Origin: Shewanella cutis
Lineage (GTDB): Bacteria; Pseudomonadota; Gammaproteobacteria; Enterobacterales; Shewanellaceae
Assembly (NCBI RefSeq): GCF_022410515.1
Contig: NZ_JACSDI010000011.1
Span: 1-64,000 of the forward strand
DNA: 64,000 nt
Direction of reading: 5' to 3'
Positions 9,567-19,782 of the stretch are shown in pieces. The stretch's first letter is position 1. Every line of letters starts with the position of its first letter. The translations under genes and the position numbers were made by a program. Below the pieces are notes generated by a model that had not been told where the DNA came from, did no database searches, and saw only the letters and a list, made by a program, of their open reading frames with translations.

Positions 9567-10406
9567 TCAGTCAGCTTCAGTTAGGCGTAAACCATCGTCA
9601 TCGATACTTAACTTGCCCGCTTTAAACAGGCCGCCGATGCTCTTCTTGAAGGCTTTCTTACTCATACCAAGTTGTTCGTAAATCACCTCGGCATCGGTTT
9701 TATCGGTCAGCGGTAAGAAGCCACTCGCTTGCTTGAGTTTTACTAAGATAATGTGTGCGTGCTTATCGAGCTCTTGCTTACTGCCTTGCTGCAATACCAA
9801 ATCAATTTTGCCATCGCGGCGCACTTGTTTAATAAAACCTTTCACTCTTTGGCCAAAACGCAGTTTTTGGAACACTTCATTTTGGTAAATCACGCCCCAA
9901 TGGGCATGGTTAATAATGGCTTTGTAGCCTAAATCTGTGGTGCCACCGATAAATAAGTCAACCTGTTGACCCACTTCATACTGGGCTGGGGTTTTATCGA
10001 GGAACTTATCGATTTTTGATGACGCCACAATACGCTCATCCGCACGATTAACGTGCACATAAACAAGGTACGAGCGACCTTCTTCAATGGGTTTATGCTG
10101 TTCACCAAAGGGCAGCAACAGATCTTTATCTAATCCCCAATCTAAAAATGCGCCAAAAGGCCCAGTGGCCACGGCTTTTAAGTAGGCAAATTCTCCTACT
10201 TGCGCTAAAGGCTTACGAGTTGTGGCAATGACGATATCTTCAGAGTCCAGATATAAAAATACCTCTAGCCAGTCACCGACTTGGCAGTCTTTTGGGGTGG
10301 CCTTGTTGGGGAGTAACACTTGGCCAAATTCGTGGGCATTTAAATACACACCAAAACTGACTTGTTTCACTACCTCAAGTTTGCAGGTTTTTCCTATCTG
10401 TACCAT
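9567..10406 (-). CDS. CvfB/YitL-type S1 RNA-binding protein
   Basis: A 279-residue protein built of several S1-like OB folds (residues about 1-60, 65-130, 145-210) and a C-terminal winged helix (about 225-279). Typical stretches are GQVLLPNKATPKDCQVGDWLEVFLY-type text and AFLDWGLDKDLLLPF. This is the CvfB/YitL architecture, whose members bind RNA and influence virulence or translation in other bacteria. It is monocistronic, with the long speA leader region divergent on its other side. Confidence 0.87.
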   Translation of the reverse strand: MVQIGKTCKLEVVKQVSFGVYLNAHEFGQVLLPNKATPKDCQVGDWLEVFLYLDSEDIVIATTRKPLAQVGEFAYLKAVATGPFGAFLDWGLDKDLLLPFGEQHKPIEEGRSYLVYVHVNRADERIVASSKIDKFLDKTPAQYEVGQQVDLFIGGTTDLGYKAIINHAHWGVIYQNEVFQKLRFGQRVKGFIKQVRRDGKIDLVLQQGSKQELDKHAHIILVKLKQASGFLPLTDKTDAEVIYEQLGMSKKAFKKSIGGLFKAGKLSIDDDGLRLTEAD

Positions 10407-10882
10407 GGAGCTCTCTATCTAAGGATGTCATTCGGCGGTGATTATAACCGCTTTATCTGTAAACGGCAGCTTCCAGATTGGCTTTTGCGGCGATAGTCGA
10501 AAATGAACTGCCGCGCTGAGATAAAACAATATTGTTGATGTGAGCAAATGTTATCGAATTATCTTGATTGGCTATTAAAAAATATTGAACGCACTTAGAG
10601 TGGGGTTGATATTTAGTTTATTGATTTCAAATGGATAAGTCTGAGATTTGTTCACCAGCCTGTTAATGCGGTGTTTATTATATTTTAATCAAAAATATTA
10701 AATGAGATTCTTGCTTGCATTCTGTGACATTGCGCGGTTTAATTGCGCCGTTTAACGACTTCGCTCGTTACAGACATGACAAATATTACGTGAGTTGTAA
10801 TGATTTTATGGTTCACAGGTCATTAACCGTGTAACGTACAATTTATAATGGTTACATGGGGTTAAGAGGAATTGTTTAGCTA
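10407..10882. other. Promoter-side region between cvfB-like gene and speA leader
   Basis: An AT-rich divergent intergenic region, with no gene seen. It must contain the promoters for the cvfB-like gene (minus) and for the long speA transcript (plus), but no single consensus promoter stands out. Confidence 0.4.
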
Positions 10883-11035
10883 ATGCACAAGCATCCATTT
10901 TTTGCTCTTTGCCTAAAAGCATCTCAATGCCAGCGCTCAATCGTTGTGCCCTATGACGATACCAGCCTTAAACATCTCACGTTAATCCGTATCAATTCTG
11001 GCCGCGAAGAAGCCAACAGTCCCCTGTTACAATAA
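10883..11035 (+). CDS. Small ORF upstream of speA (50 aa), uncertain
   Basis: A 50-codon ORF opening MHKHPFFALCL with AAGAGGAA about 11 bases upstream of its ATG. I recognise no family. It ends about 230 bases before the next leader ORF. It could be a small protein or an upstream leader ORF; it is listed because the ribosome binding site is fair and the region is otherwise empty. Confidence 0.35.
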   Translation: MHKHPFFALCLKASQCQRSIVVPYDDTSLKHLTLIRINSGREEANSPLLQ

Positions 11036-11262
11036 TCTTGCCTGTTATTAAGTGCGCAATCGCTTGCTTAGCCGCTTAATATGTAATGTTGTTCCTTTAG
11101 TGTTACCTATAGTTGTCGACATGCTTGAAACCCTCTTTGGATATTTGGGGTCTTGAGCGGTAATGTGACGCCTAATATAAGGGTTTTGAGTGTTTTTTGA
11201 CCTCAAAGCGCACTAAGGTTAATGCCATTGGTGAGATACCAAGGCGATAAAGGGGAATATAA

Positions 11263-11322
11263 ATGCCATTTCCTACCATCGCCAAAGTAATAAGAATCTG
11301 GGGTCTACCCCGGCTGCGTTAA
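11263..11322 (+). CDS. speA leader peptide, 19 aa
   Basis: A 19-codon ORF (MPFPTIAKVIRIWGLPRLR) with a strong ribosome binding site (AAAGGGGAA) about 7 bases before its ATG. Three of the last nine codons are arginine. A hairpin GGGGT-ct-ACCCC lies within its final codons. Its stop codon TAA (11320-11322) overlaps the AAGGA that serves the next leader ORF. That AAGGA sits in the loop of a second hairpin, TGCGTT/AACGCA (11315-11333). Placement before arginine decarboxylase makes a regulatory leader peptide likely; this is an inference. Confidence 0.6.
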   Translation: MPFPTIAKVIRIWGLPRLR

Positions 11323-11336
11323 GGAAAAACGCATCA

Positions 11337-13410
<2,074 letters not shown>

Positions 13411-13428
13411 TATTGAATGTGTTGAATA

Positions 13429-13461
13429 AATCAGCCTAGGGTGACTTAGGCTGATTTTTTA
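13429..13461 (+). terminator. Terminator of speA
   Basis: A perfect 10-pair stem AATCAGCCTA / TAGGCTGATT with loop GGGTGACT, followed by TTTTTT. Confidence 0.92.
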
Positions 13462-13615
13462 TTTTTCTGCGTTTAGCATTTTCTTCTCCGGTTTTTAAAC
13501 CAAAGGGTCGCGGTTTTATTGAGGTCTCAGTCGTGTACAATGAGCCGAGCAAAATCGTTGGCTGAGATAACCAAAAGACGCCAAAACAAATGGATAAAAT
13601 GAGGTCAACGGCTTG

Positions 13616-14551
13616 ATGTTTTTTGAAGGTGCGGAAAAAAAGCTTGAGATCAGCCTGACGCCAAAGGCTGTGCCGCTGCGTCAGCGTGAGTTGACTTTTT
13701 GGACGACGTTGGTGGCCTGTGCTAATGCCGAAATCCTATCAAAAATCAGTAATAAAGACTGCGATGCTTATCTTTTAAGTGAATCGAGTTTGTTCGTTTG
13801 GGACAATAAAATCCTGATCCTCACCTGCGGCAACAGCACGCTTATCGAAGCGGCCTGCTATTTTATCAATAGCCTAGGCGGCGAGCATATCGCTGCGCTC
13901 TGTTATCAGCGCAAAAATGAATACCAAGCGCAGTTACAAAGCACCACCTTTGCTGAAGACATTGCCCAATTACGGACGTTGATATCGGGGCAAGCCTTTC
14001 GAGTCGGTCATTTAGATGCGCACCACCACTACGTGTTTTGTGCCGCAGGTGTTCCAATAACCCAAGTTGGGACTCGCCTTGAGCTGATGATGTATCATAT
14101 TCGGGGGGAATTAGCGGAGTACCTCAATGATCCCGTGCAAACCGAACAGGGGATTGTCCACAGGCTAAAACTGACACAACTCTTTCCTGAGTTTCAGCTG
14201 GATATGCATTGTTTTAAGCCGACGGGTTTTTCGCTGAATGCCATTCAAGGTCGCCATTATTTCACTTTGCATATTACTCCCTCGGCTGGGCAAGGGGATC
14301 ACTCCTATGTCAGCTTTGAGACCAATCTGAATTTAGCGGCGTATCCTTATCCGGTAGTTGCACAATTAATTAGCTTATTTGCTCCTTCAAGTTGGGATCT
14401 CGTTAGTGTTAATCAGCTAATCAGTACTGCAGGATTGTCTGAGCATTTATGTGTAGGGCATTGCTCAGTCACCACAGAGCAAGGAAATTACATTGATTTC
14501 AATCACTATCAGCAGCGTCAAACCGAAGAATTGTTTCCTGAATTTATGTAG
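13616..14551 (+). CDS. speD: S-adenosylmethionine decarboxylase, eukaryotic-type
   Basis: From the ATG at 13616 (GAGGT upstream) the protein is 311 residues. It matches the eukaryotic class of AdoMet decarboxylase, not the short bacterial SpeD. The start MFFEGAEKKLEI parallels human FFEGTEKLLEV. YLLSESSLFV holds the self-cleavage site Glu56-Ser57, where the Ser becomes the pyruvoyl cofactor. LTCGNST supplies the catalytic Cys71. GFSLNAIQGRHYFTLHITP supplies the processing residues Ser206 and His219, and SYVSFETNL follows as in eukaryotes. It makes decarboxylated AdoMet for aminopropyl transfer. No spermidine synthase gene is adjacent. It follows speA but after a terminator. Confidence 0.92.
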   Translation: MFFEGAEKKLEISLTPKAVPLRQRELTFWTTLVACANAEILSKISNKDCDAYLLSESSLFVWDNKILILTCGNSTLIEAACYFINSLGGEHIAALCYQRKNEYQAQLQSTTFAEDIAQLRTLISGQAFRVGHLDAHHHYVFCAAGVPITQVGTRLELMMYHIRGELAEYLNDPVQTEQGIVHRLKLTQLFPEFQLDMHCFKPTGFSLNAIQGRHYFTLHITPSAGQGDHSYVSFETNLNLAAYPYPVVAQLISLFAPSSWDLVSVNQLISTAGLSEHLCVGHCSVTTEQGNYIDFNHYQQRQTEELFPEFM

Positions 14552-14661
14552 TCTTTGTGTCAAGTTGGGTTTAGTTGAAAAATATACCAATGGGCCTGAG
14601 CTTGCATGCGTTTAGGGATGTAATGCTTGGTGTCGTGCTTTTCGAAAATTGAACTCGTGTT

Positions 14662-14927
14662 TATACCAATCACATTAAATATCTAATCAGTTCAGAGCCT
14701 CACAGGCATCTCAATCCAAGGCGCATTGACGAAGAAATGGTTATTCCCTTTTAAGTCAATGTAACACGGGAGTGAGATGCCTGTGAGGCTCCCGAAGGGC
14801 GGGGTTGAACGGGCTTTATACTGCGTTTAAGGCTTTCGACAGAGCACCAGTACGCCTTCAAGCCTTCGCCTTGTCTAAAGCCCGTTTAACTCCCGCTGAA
14901 TGAACAGATATTTAATACGATTGGTAT
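14662..14927. mobile_element. MITE-like element with TA ends
   Basis: About 265 bases bounded by imperfect inverted repeats: ATACCAATCACATTAAATAT on the left, and on the right the complement of ATATTTAATACGATTGGTAT. TA dinucleotides at both edges suit a TA target duplication. Inside are two strong internal inverted repeats: GAGCCTCACAGGCATCTCA with its exact complement, and AACGGGCTTTA / TAAAGCCCGTT. No ORF is present. It is a non-autonomous element lying between speD and bcp. Confidence 0.75.
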
Positions 14928-15024
14928 TATTTGTCTTAGTTTGTTGTGTGTCACATCGAACAGAGTGAAAGAGCATCACAAAGTTAGCCGATTTATTCAG
15001 CACAAGCTGAAAACTTTTCATCAA

Positions 15025-15049
15025 AAAGGGCCCTGATTTGGGCCCTTTA
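15025..15049. terminator. Bidirectional terminator between speD and bcp
   Basis: Stem AAAGGGCCC / GGGCCCTTT with loop TGATTT. There is a T-run on the minus strand (TTTTTGA) and a shorter one on the plus strand. It serves the minus-strand gcvR-bcp transcript and perhaps speD. Confidence 0.8.
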
Positions 15050-15162
15050 ACAATTGATTGAGCGTTATTTGCTCACGTTGTGTTGATGTGTTTAACCAAA
15101 ACGCGAATGTCGATGCTGTTTTGGATATTCAGTCAATCACTCGCTAACGCATCGGGGGATGA

Positions 15163-15633
15163 TTATTGCCCTGCGATTTGCGCAAGCACTACTTGATGAT
15201 GATCGCTGGTTTTAAACTTATCAAACACATGGGCAATAGTGCCATCGGTGTTGATGAGGAAGCTTAATCTATGGATACCATCATAGATTTTGCCCATAAA
15301 CTTTTTCTCACCCCATACCCCAAACGCATCGGCCACACTGTGGTCTTCATCGCTGAGTAGGGTAAAGTTAAGTGATTGTTTTTCTGCAAACTTGGCTAAT
15401 TTAGCCACAGGATCAGGGCTAATGCCAAGAACAGTGACGTTATGGCTATCGAGTTCGGCTTTGCTGTCGCGTAAACCGCAGGCTTGTACTGTGCAGCCAG
15501 GGGTTGAAGCCTTAGGGTAAAAGTAGACTAACACCGGGCCACGCGTTAAGCATTCTTGTAGGGAAACAGCATTACCCTGTTGATCTTGTAAGGTAAAAAG
15601 TGGCGCTTTGGCGCCAGGGGTTAAGGTGTTCAT
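15163..15633 (-). CDS. bcp: Thiol peroxidase Bcp (peroxiredoxin)
   Basis: A 156-residue AhpC/TSA-family peroxiredoxin from the ATG at 15633. Motif YFYPKASTPGCTVQACGLRD gives the peroxidatic Cys and a second Cys five residues later, as in E. coli Bcp. It reduces hydrogen peroxide and organic peroxides using thioredoxin in the cytoplasm. It starts directly after gcvR ends; the gcvR-bcp order is widely conserved in gammaproteobacteria, and the two form one operon. Confidence 0.95.
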   Translation of the reverse strand: MNTLTPGAKAPLFTLQDQQGNAVSLQECLTRGPVLVYFYPKASTPGCTVQACGLRDSKAELDSHNVTVLGISPDPVAKLAKFAEKQSLNFTLLSDEDHSVADAFGVWGEKKFMGKIYDGIHRLSFLINTDGTIAHVFDKFKTSDHHQVVLAQIAGQ

Positions 15634-15636
15634 CAA

Positions 15637-16188
15637 TTATCCTCTGTCGTTTCTTGAGGTCGTGCCTTCCATGCGTCTAATGGTGCAATCCAGTGCCATT
15701 TCCTCGGAGAGTTGATAGATACTCTTTTCGAGCTTTTCCAGTTCAACTTTTTCAGGAATATTGATGGTTAATGAAATGGTTTGCGTTTGCTCGCCATTGT
15801 CGAGTTCTTCAGAGAAGGAGCGAACTGCCGCCAAGTCTAAGGAACGGTCGGCAAGGAACTGGGTGATGCGTTTCATGGTGCCGCGTTGATCTTTACCGGT
15901 AAAGCGCACTTCAAGGCGTGAAAGGTAATTTTGCGGCGTGTGTTTCGAGGTGCGCTTCATCACGGTCATCAGTTCTAATTCAACACTGAGACTGGGGAGC
16001 AAGCTTTCAATTTTCGTTATGGATGCCCACGAACCTGACAACATCATAATTAAGGTAAATTCGTTACCAAATAATGCCATACGGCTGTCGACGATATCGC
16101 AGTCACAGTCGCTAGCAAGCCGAGCTAGTTTACTTACGAGTCCAGGACGATCTACGCCCATTGCGGTTACGACCAGGAAATTGGTCAT
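15637..16188 (-). CDS. gcvR: Glycine cleavage system transcriptional repressor
   Basis: A 183-residue protein with two ACT domains (about 1-80 and 90-170), the GcvR layout. Markers are VTAMGVDRPGLVSKLARLASDCDCDIVDSR and RFTGKDQRGTMKRITQFLA. In E. coli GcvR has no DNA-binding domain and acts by binding GcvA to repress gcvTHP when glycine is low. It is transcribed with bcp and is divergent from dapA, the same neighbourhood as in E. coli. Confidence 0.93.
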   Translation of the reverse strand: MTNFLVVTAMGVDRPGLVSKLARLASDCDCDIVDSRMALFGNEFTLIMMLSGSWASITKIESLLPSLSVELELMTVMKRTSKHTPQNYLSRLEVRFTGKDQRGTMKRITQFLADRSLDLAAVRSFSEELDNGEQTQTISLTINIPEKVELEKLEKSIYQLSEEMALDCTIRRMEGTTSRNDRG

Positions 16189-16221
16189 GAATTGTCCTCA
16201 CTTTTTCGATACCATAGAGCG

Positions 16222-16250
16222 AAAACTCGAGACCGAGCGCCGAGTTTTTG
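16222..16250 (+). promoter_or_regulatory. Hairpin in the dapA upstream region
   Basis: Stem AAAACTCG / CGAGTTTT with a loop of about 11 bases and a T-run on the plus strand, between gcvR and dapA. It resembles an intrinsic terminator and could act as an attenuator if a dapA promoter lies before it; no promoter assignment is possible by eye. Confidence 0.35.
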
Positions 16251-16360
16251 TGCGGGATGTAATGCTACCATAACTAAATCAATTTGAGAGCCCTGTTAGT
16301 GCTTGTCATTAATGGTTGGCATCAGTACCATAGCGAATCCTGAAATTTTGGGGAAGTCAG

Positions 16361-17245
16361 ATGATAAACGGAAGCATCGTAGCCTTAATCACGCCAATGA
16401 ACAGTGATGGCTCAGTAGATTTTGCAAGTCTTGAAAGGTTAGTCGAATTCCATATTGACCAAGGCACAGACGCCATTGTTGCCGTGGGTACCACCGGCGA
16501 GTCAGCGACTCTGCCAATGAATGAGCACGTTACCGTGGTCGCGCAAACGGTTAAGTTTGCGGCAGGCCGTATTCCAGTGATTGGTGGCAATGGTGCTAAT
16601 GCGACAGCAGAAGCTATCGAACTGACCAAGTCCTTATCTAAAGTCGGGGTTGCGGCCATGTTAGGCGTAACACCTTACTACAATAAACCCACCCCAAAGG
16701 GCTTAGTTGCACACTATAAAGCTGTTGCAGCAAGCACTGATATTCCACAAATTCTGTATAACGTTCCCGGACGCACCGCTGTTGATATGAAGCCCGAAAC
16801 GGTGGCTGAATTAGTAAGTGTGAGCAATATTATTGGCGTAAAAGAAGCAACGGGCGATGTATCTCGCGTTAAGCGCCTCCGTGAGCTTTGTGGTAATGAC
16901 TTTATGTTGTATAGCGGTGATGACGCGACAGCAAGCGAGTTTTTACTATTGGGTGGTAATGGGGTTATTTCTGTTGCCAACAACATAGTGCCAAAAGCCT
17001 TTAAAGCCATGTGCGACGCTGCGCTTGCGGGCAATGCCGAATTAGCCGCAAGCATCGATGAGCCACTACGTGGCCTATATAGCACACTGTTTTGCGAAGC
17101 AAACCCTATCCCAGTAAAATGGGCGGCCCATCGTATGGGGCTGATTGAATGTGGTCATATTCGTTTACCTTTGACTGAACTTTCTGAGCAATGTCATGGT
17201 CTGTTGTTAGATGCAATGACTCGTGCCCAGATAGAGGTTAAATAA
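16361..17245 (+). CDS. dapA: 4-hydroxy-tetrahydrodipicolinate synthase
   Basis: A 294-residue TIM-barrel aldolase of the DHDPS family. It has the substrate motif GTTGESATL, the catalytic Tyr in YNVPGRT, and the Schiff-base Lys in IGVKEATGD. It condenses pyruvate with aspartate semialdehyde, the first committed step to lysine and diaminopimelate. The stop lies 3 bases before the bamC start, so dapA-bamC form the same pair as in E. coli. Confidence 0.97.
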   Translation: MINGSIVALITPMNSDGSVDFASLERLVEFHIDQGTDAIVAVGTTGESATLPMNEHVTVVAQTVKFAAGRIPVIGGNGANATAEAIELTKSLSKVGVAAMLGVTPYYNKPTPKGLVAHYKAVAASTDIPQILYNVPGRTAVDMKPETVAELVSVSNIIGVKEATGDVSRVKRLRELCGNDFMLYSGDDATASEFLLLGGNGVISVANNIVPKAFKAMCDAALAGNAELAASIDEPLRGLYSTLFCEANPIPVKWAAHRMGLIECGHIRLPLTELSEQCHGLLLDAMTRAQIEVK

Positions 17246-17248
17246 TTA

Positions 17249-18346
17249 ATGTTAAAGAAAGTCACCCCACTGTTCCTAGTTGCTGCCGTTGCAGCTTGTA
17301 GTTCGCCATTAGAGCGTCGCCAAGCCAACGGTGGTGAAGACTATGTACAGGCTGAGCAAGCGCCAATGCTAAAGATCCCTGAGGGATTGAAAACGCCGCC
17401 TTACAATAAAGAATACGACGTGCCCGCGTTAGGTCCTAAAGCAAACCCTGCGCTTGTTGGTAAAAACCTTGATATCCGCCCACCACTGCAAGTTTTGCCG
17501 ATGGCAGAAGGCACGCATGTGGAAGAGGGCAGTGATAACATTAAGATCGTGGTTGAATCTATCGATAACAATGTCGACCTTAAGCAAGAGATTTTCACGA
17601 ACCTAGATGACTTCTTAGCCAAACAAGCAATTCCTATCCGTAGCCGCGACTTTGACAAAGGCAGCATCGAAACCGATTGGATTGAAAGCCGTGAGGTGTT
17701 GGAGTCAAGTTTATGGGGCTCAGATAAAGAATATCTGCTGCGACAGCGTTATCGCTTCGATGTGGAAACTCGTCCACATGGCCGTACTGCCAATATCGTC
17801 ATCCATTTGGTAGAACACGAAGAGTTTTACGATGGTAAAGAGCAAGATGTAATGCTCAGCGGTGAGGATAAGCAGCGTTACACCATCGATATGCTTAACA
17901 GTGCCATTGCTTATATGAGCGTTAAGCGTGAGCAAACCATTCAAGCAAATCGCTTGAAGCAGACCTTAGGGATCAATGTTGATTTGGTCACGCCAGAAGA
18001 AGGTGCTGCATATTGGTCGGCTAAGGCATCCTATAAGCAAGTGTGGGATCGTCTGCGTATCGTGTTACCAGAAATGGGCTTCGAAATTTCAGATATGGAC
18101 AGCGCCAAAGGCCTGTACTTTATTAAATTTACCGATAACTCTGGTTTCTGGAGCTCGTTGTGGAACGACAATCAATTGTCCTTAAAAGAAGGTAGCTACC
18201 GTTTACTCCTAGAGGACGGTGAGACCCCTGATGAGACAAAGATTTTCCTTCGTGATGCTGAAGATCAGCCATTATCGAATGACGTTGTGAGCAAGGTATA
18301 CGAGTCATTGTCAAGCCTGATGAAAGAAGAACGCAAGCTGCGTTAA
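17249..18346 (+). CDS. bamC: Outer-membrane assembly lipoprotein BamC
   Basis: A 365-residue lipoprotein: signal sequence MLKKVTPLFLVAAVAAC with the acylated Cys at 17, a proline-rich unstructured N-terminal stretch (LKIPEGLKTPPYNKEYDVP) that in E. coli binds BamD, and two helix-grip domains. It is a subunit of the BAM complex that inserts beta-barrel proteins into the outer membrane. It is translated right after dapA and ends at an intrinsic terminator. Confidence 0.94.
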   Translation: MLKKVTPLFLVAAVAACSSPLERRQANGGEDYVQAEQAPMLKIPEGLKTPPYNKEYDVPALGPKANPALVGKNLDIRPPLQVLPMAEGTHVEEGSDNIKIVVESIDNNVDLKQEIFTNLDDFLAKQAIPIRSRDFDKGSIETDWIESREVLESSLWGSDKEYLLRQRYRFDVETRPHGRTANIVIHLVEHEEFYDGKEQDVMLSGEDKQRYTIDMLNSAIAYMSVKREQTIQANRLKQTLGINVDLVTPEEGAAYWSAKASYKQVWDRLRIVLPEMGFEISDMDSAKGLYFIKFTDNSGFWSSLWNDNQLSLKEGSYRLLLEDGETPDETKIFLRDAEDQPLSNDVVSKVYESLSSLMKEERKLR

Positions 18347-18359
18347 TTCTACCTCAAAG

Positions 18360-18387
18360 CAAAAAGGGCGATTTATCGCCCTTTTTT
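18360..18387 (+). terminator. Terminator of dapA-bamC
   Basis: Stem AAAGGGCG / CGCCCTTT with loop ATTTAT and a following T-run. Confidence 0.92.
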
Positions 18388-18699
18388 GTGTCTGTAATTT
18401 GGCCTATTGCCCATTCTCGATACCGCATGATGTATCAGAATATTTCTAGGGTATACCTTAGTTATAAAGTGGTTTTAGCTAAAACGGCTTTAATTGTTAG
18501 CTCGGTCAACACAATCTGCTTAAATCTAAAAGTATCGTACTGCATTCTGAACGTTAGTGGCACTTTTCAACTTAAGCATCAATTTAATACAAGTTTTACT
18601 GGCTCGGCGTAATTTGTAAGAAAAAGTAAAACGTATTGATGCAATGATGCGAGTGGGTAAACTAGCCGTCACTAATGCGAGTCATCATTTGGAAGCCGG
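18388..18699. other. Upstream region of the RND operon
   Basis: About 310 bases without a convincing gene; a 74-codon frame here has no good start signal. It is presumably the promoter region for the RND efflux pair. I saw no regulator gene next to it. Confidence 0.4.
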
Positions 18700-19782
18700 A
18701 TGAAAAAAATCATAATTATCATCGCCATTTTGGCAGCGGCATGGTTTGGATATCAAGCTATGCAGCCTCAAGAACAGGCGAAAGCGCAAGTTAAGCTCAC
18801 CCCTAATGTTGTTATTGCCACCGCTGCCATGGCGCAAGTGCGTGACGAGGTTGAAGCTATCGGCACAAATAAGGCTTACGAATCCGTTACGATTACACCT
18901 AAAGTTACCGACGTTGTGACCTCATTAAAGTTTGATGATGGCGATATCGTTAAAAAAGGTGATTTATTGGTGCAACTGCAAAATGCAGAGCAATTGGCCA
19001 AAGTGAAAGTGGCGCAGGTTAAAGTGAGTGATAACCAGCGCGAATTAGCGCGGATTAGTTCGCTCGTTACCAGCCGCACCGTTGCGGAATTAGAACGTGA
19101 CCGCCTGCAAACCTTAATTGATACCACTCGTGCTGAATTAGAGCAGGCACAATCCTCCCTTAATGATCGCAGTATCATCGCCCCTTTTAATGGCCGTTTA
19201 GGGCTACGCCAAGTGAGTGTCGGTAGCTTAGTCACACCGGGCACTGAGATCACCACGCTTGATGATATCTCTAAGATCAAATTAGACTTTTCAGTGCCTG
19301 AGCGTTTTATTCAAGACTTGCAGCCCGGCAAGCTTGTTGAAGCCAAAGCCGTGGCCTTTGCCGATGAAATCTTTAAAGGCAAGGTGATTTCTATCGATAG
19401 CCGTGTTAATCCAACCACTCGCGCCGTGATCGTTCGCGCCGAAATCCCAAATCCTGATTTACGCTTACTTCCCGGCATGCTGATGAAGGTCAAACTCATC
19501 AAACGCAGCCGCGAGGCGCTGATGTTGCCTGAATCGGCGATTATTCCGCTTCAGAAATCACACTTTGTTTATAGCGTGAATAAAGACAATGTCATTGAGC
19601 GTAAGCAAGTCACCATTGGTATTCGTACTCGAGGTTGGGTTGAAATTACCGATGGCCTAGCGATTGGCGAAAACGTGGTGATCCGCGGCCTGCTTAAGGT
19701 GCACCCTGGCGATGTGGTGAAAACCCAACTGGCTGAAAAGTTTAGCTATCTTTCCGATGCTACTGCGGAGCCAAGTGTATGA
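18700..19782 (+). CDS. RND efflux periplasmic adaptor (membrane fusion protein)
   Basis: A 360-residue HlyD/AcrA-type adaptor. It has an N-terminal membrane anchor (MKKIIIIIAILAAAWFGYQA) with no lipobox Cys, a lipoyl half (VTSLKFDDGDIVKKGDLLVQL), a coiled-coil hairpin (about 100-150), the second lipoyl half with GRLGLRQVSVGSLVTPG, a beta-barrel and a membrane-proximal domain. It bridges the inner-membrane pump to an outer-membrane channel. The stop codon overlaps the start of the pump gene by 4 bases. No TolC-like gene is in the operon, so a channel encoded elsewhere is likely used. Confidence 0.93.
   Translation: MKKIIIIIAILAAAWFGYQAMQPQEQAKAQVKLTPNVVIATAAMAQVRDEVEAIGTNKAYESVTITPKVTDVVTSLKFDDGDIVKKGDLLVQLQNAEQLAKVKVAQVKVSDNQRELARISSLVTSRTVAELERDRLQTLIDTTRAELEQAQSSLNDRSIIAPFNGRLGLRQVSVGSLVTPGTEITTLDDISKIKLDFSVPERFIQDLQPGKLVEAKAVAFADEIFKGKVISIDSRVNPTTRAVIVRAEIPNPDLRLLPGMLMKVKLIKRSREALMLPESAIIPLQKSHFVYSVNKDNVIERKQVTIGIRTRGWVEITDGLAIGENVVIRGLLKVHPGDVVKTQLAEKFSYLSDATAEPSV

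Noticed and set aside
18388..18612. 74-codon frame upstream of the RND operon
   Set aside because: Begins inside the terminator region, no ribosome binding site, composition like non-coding DNA.
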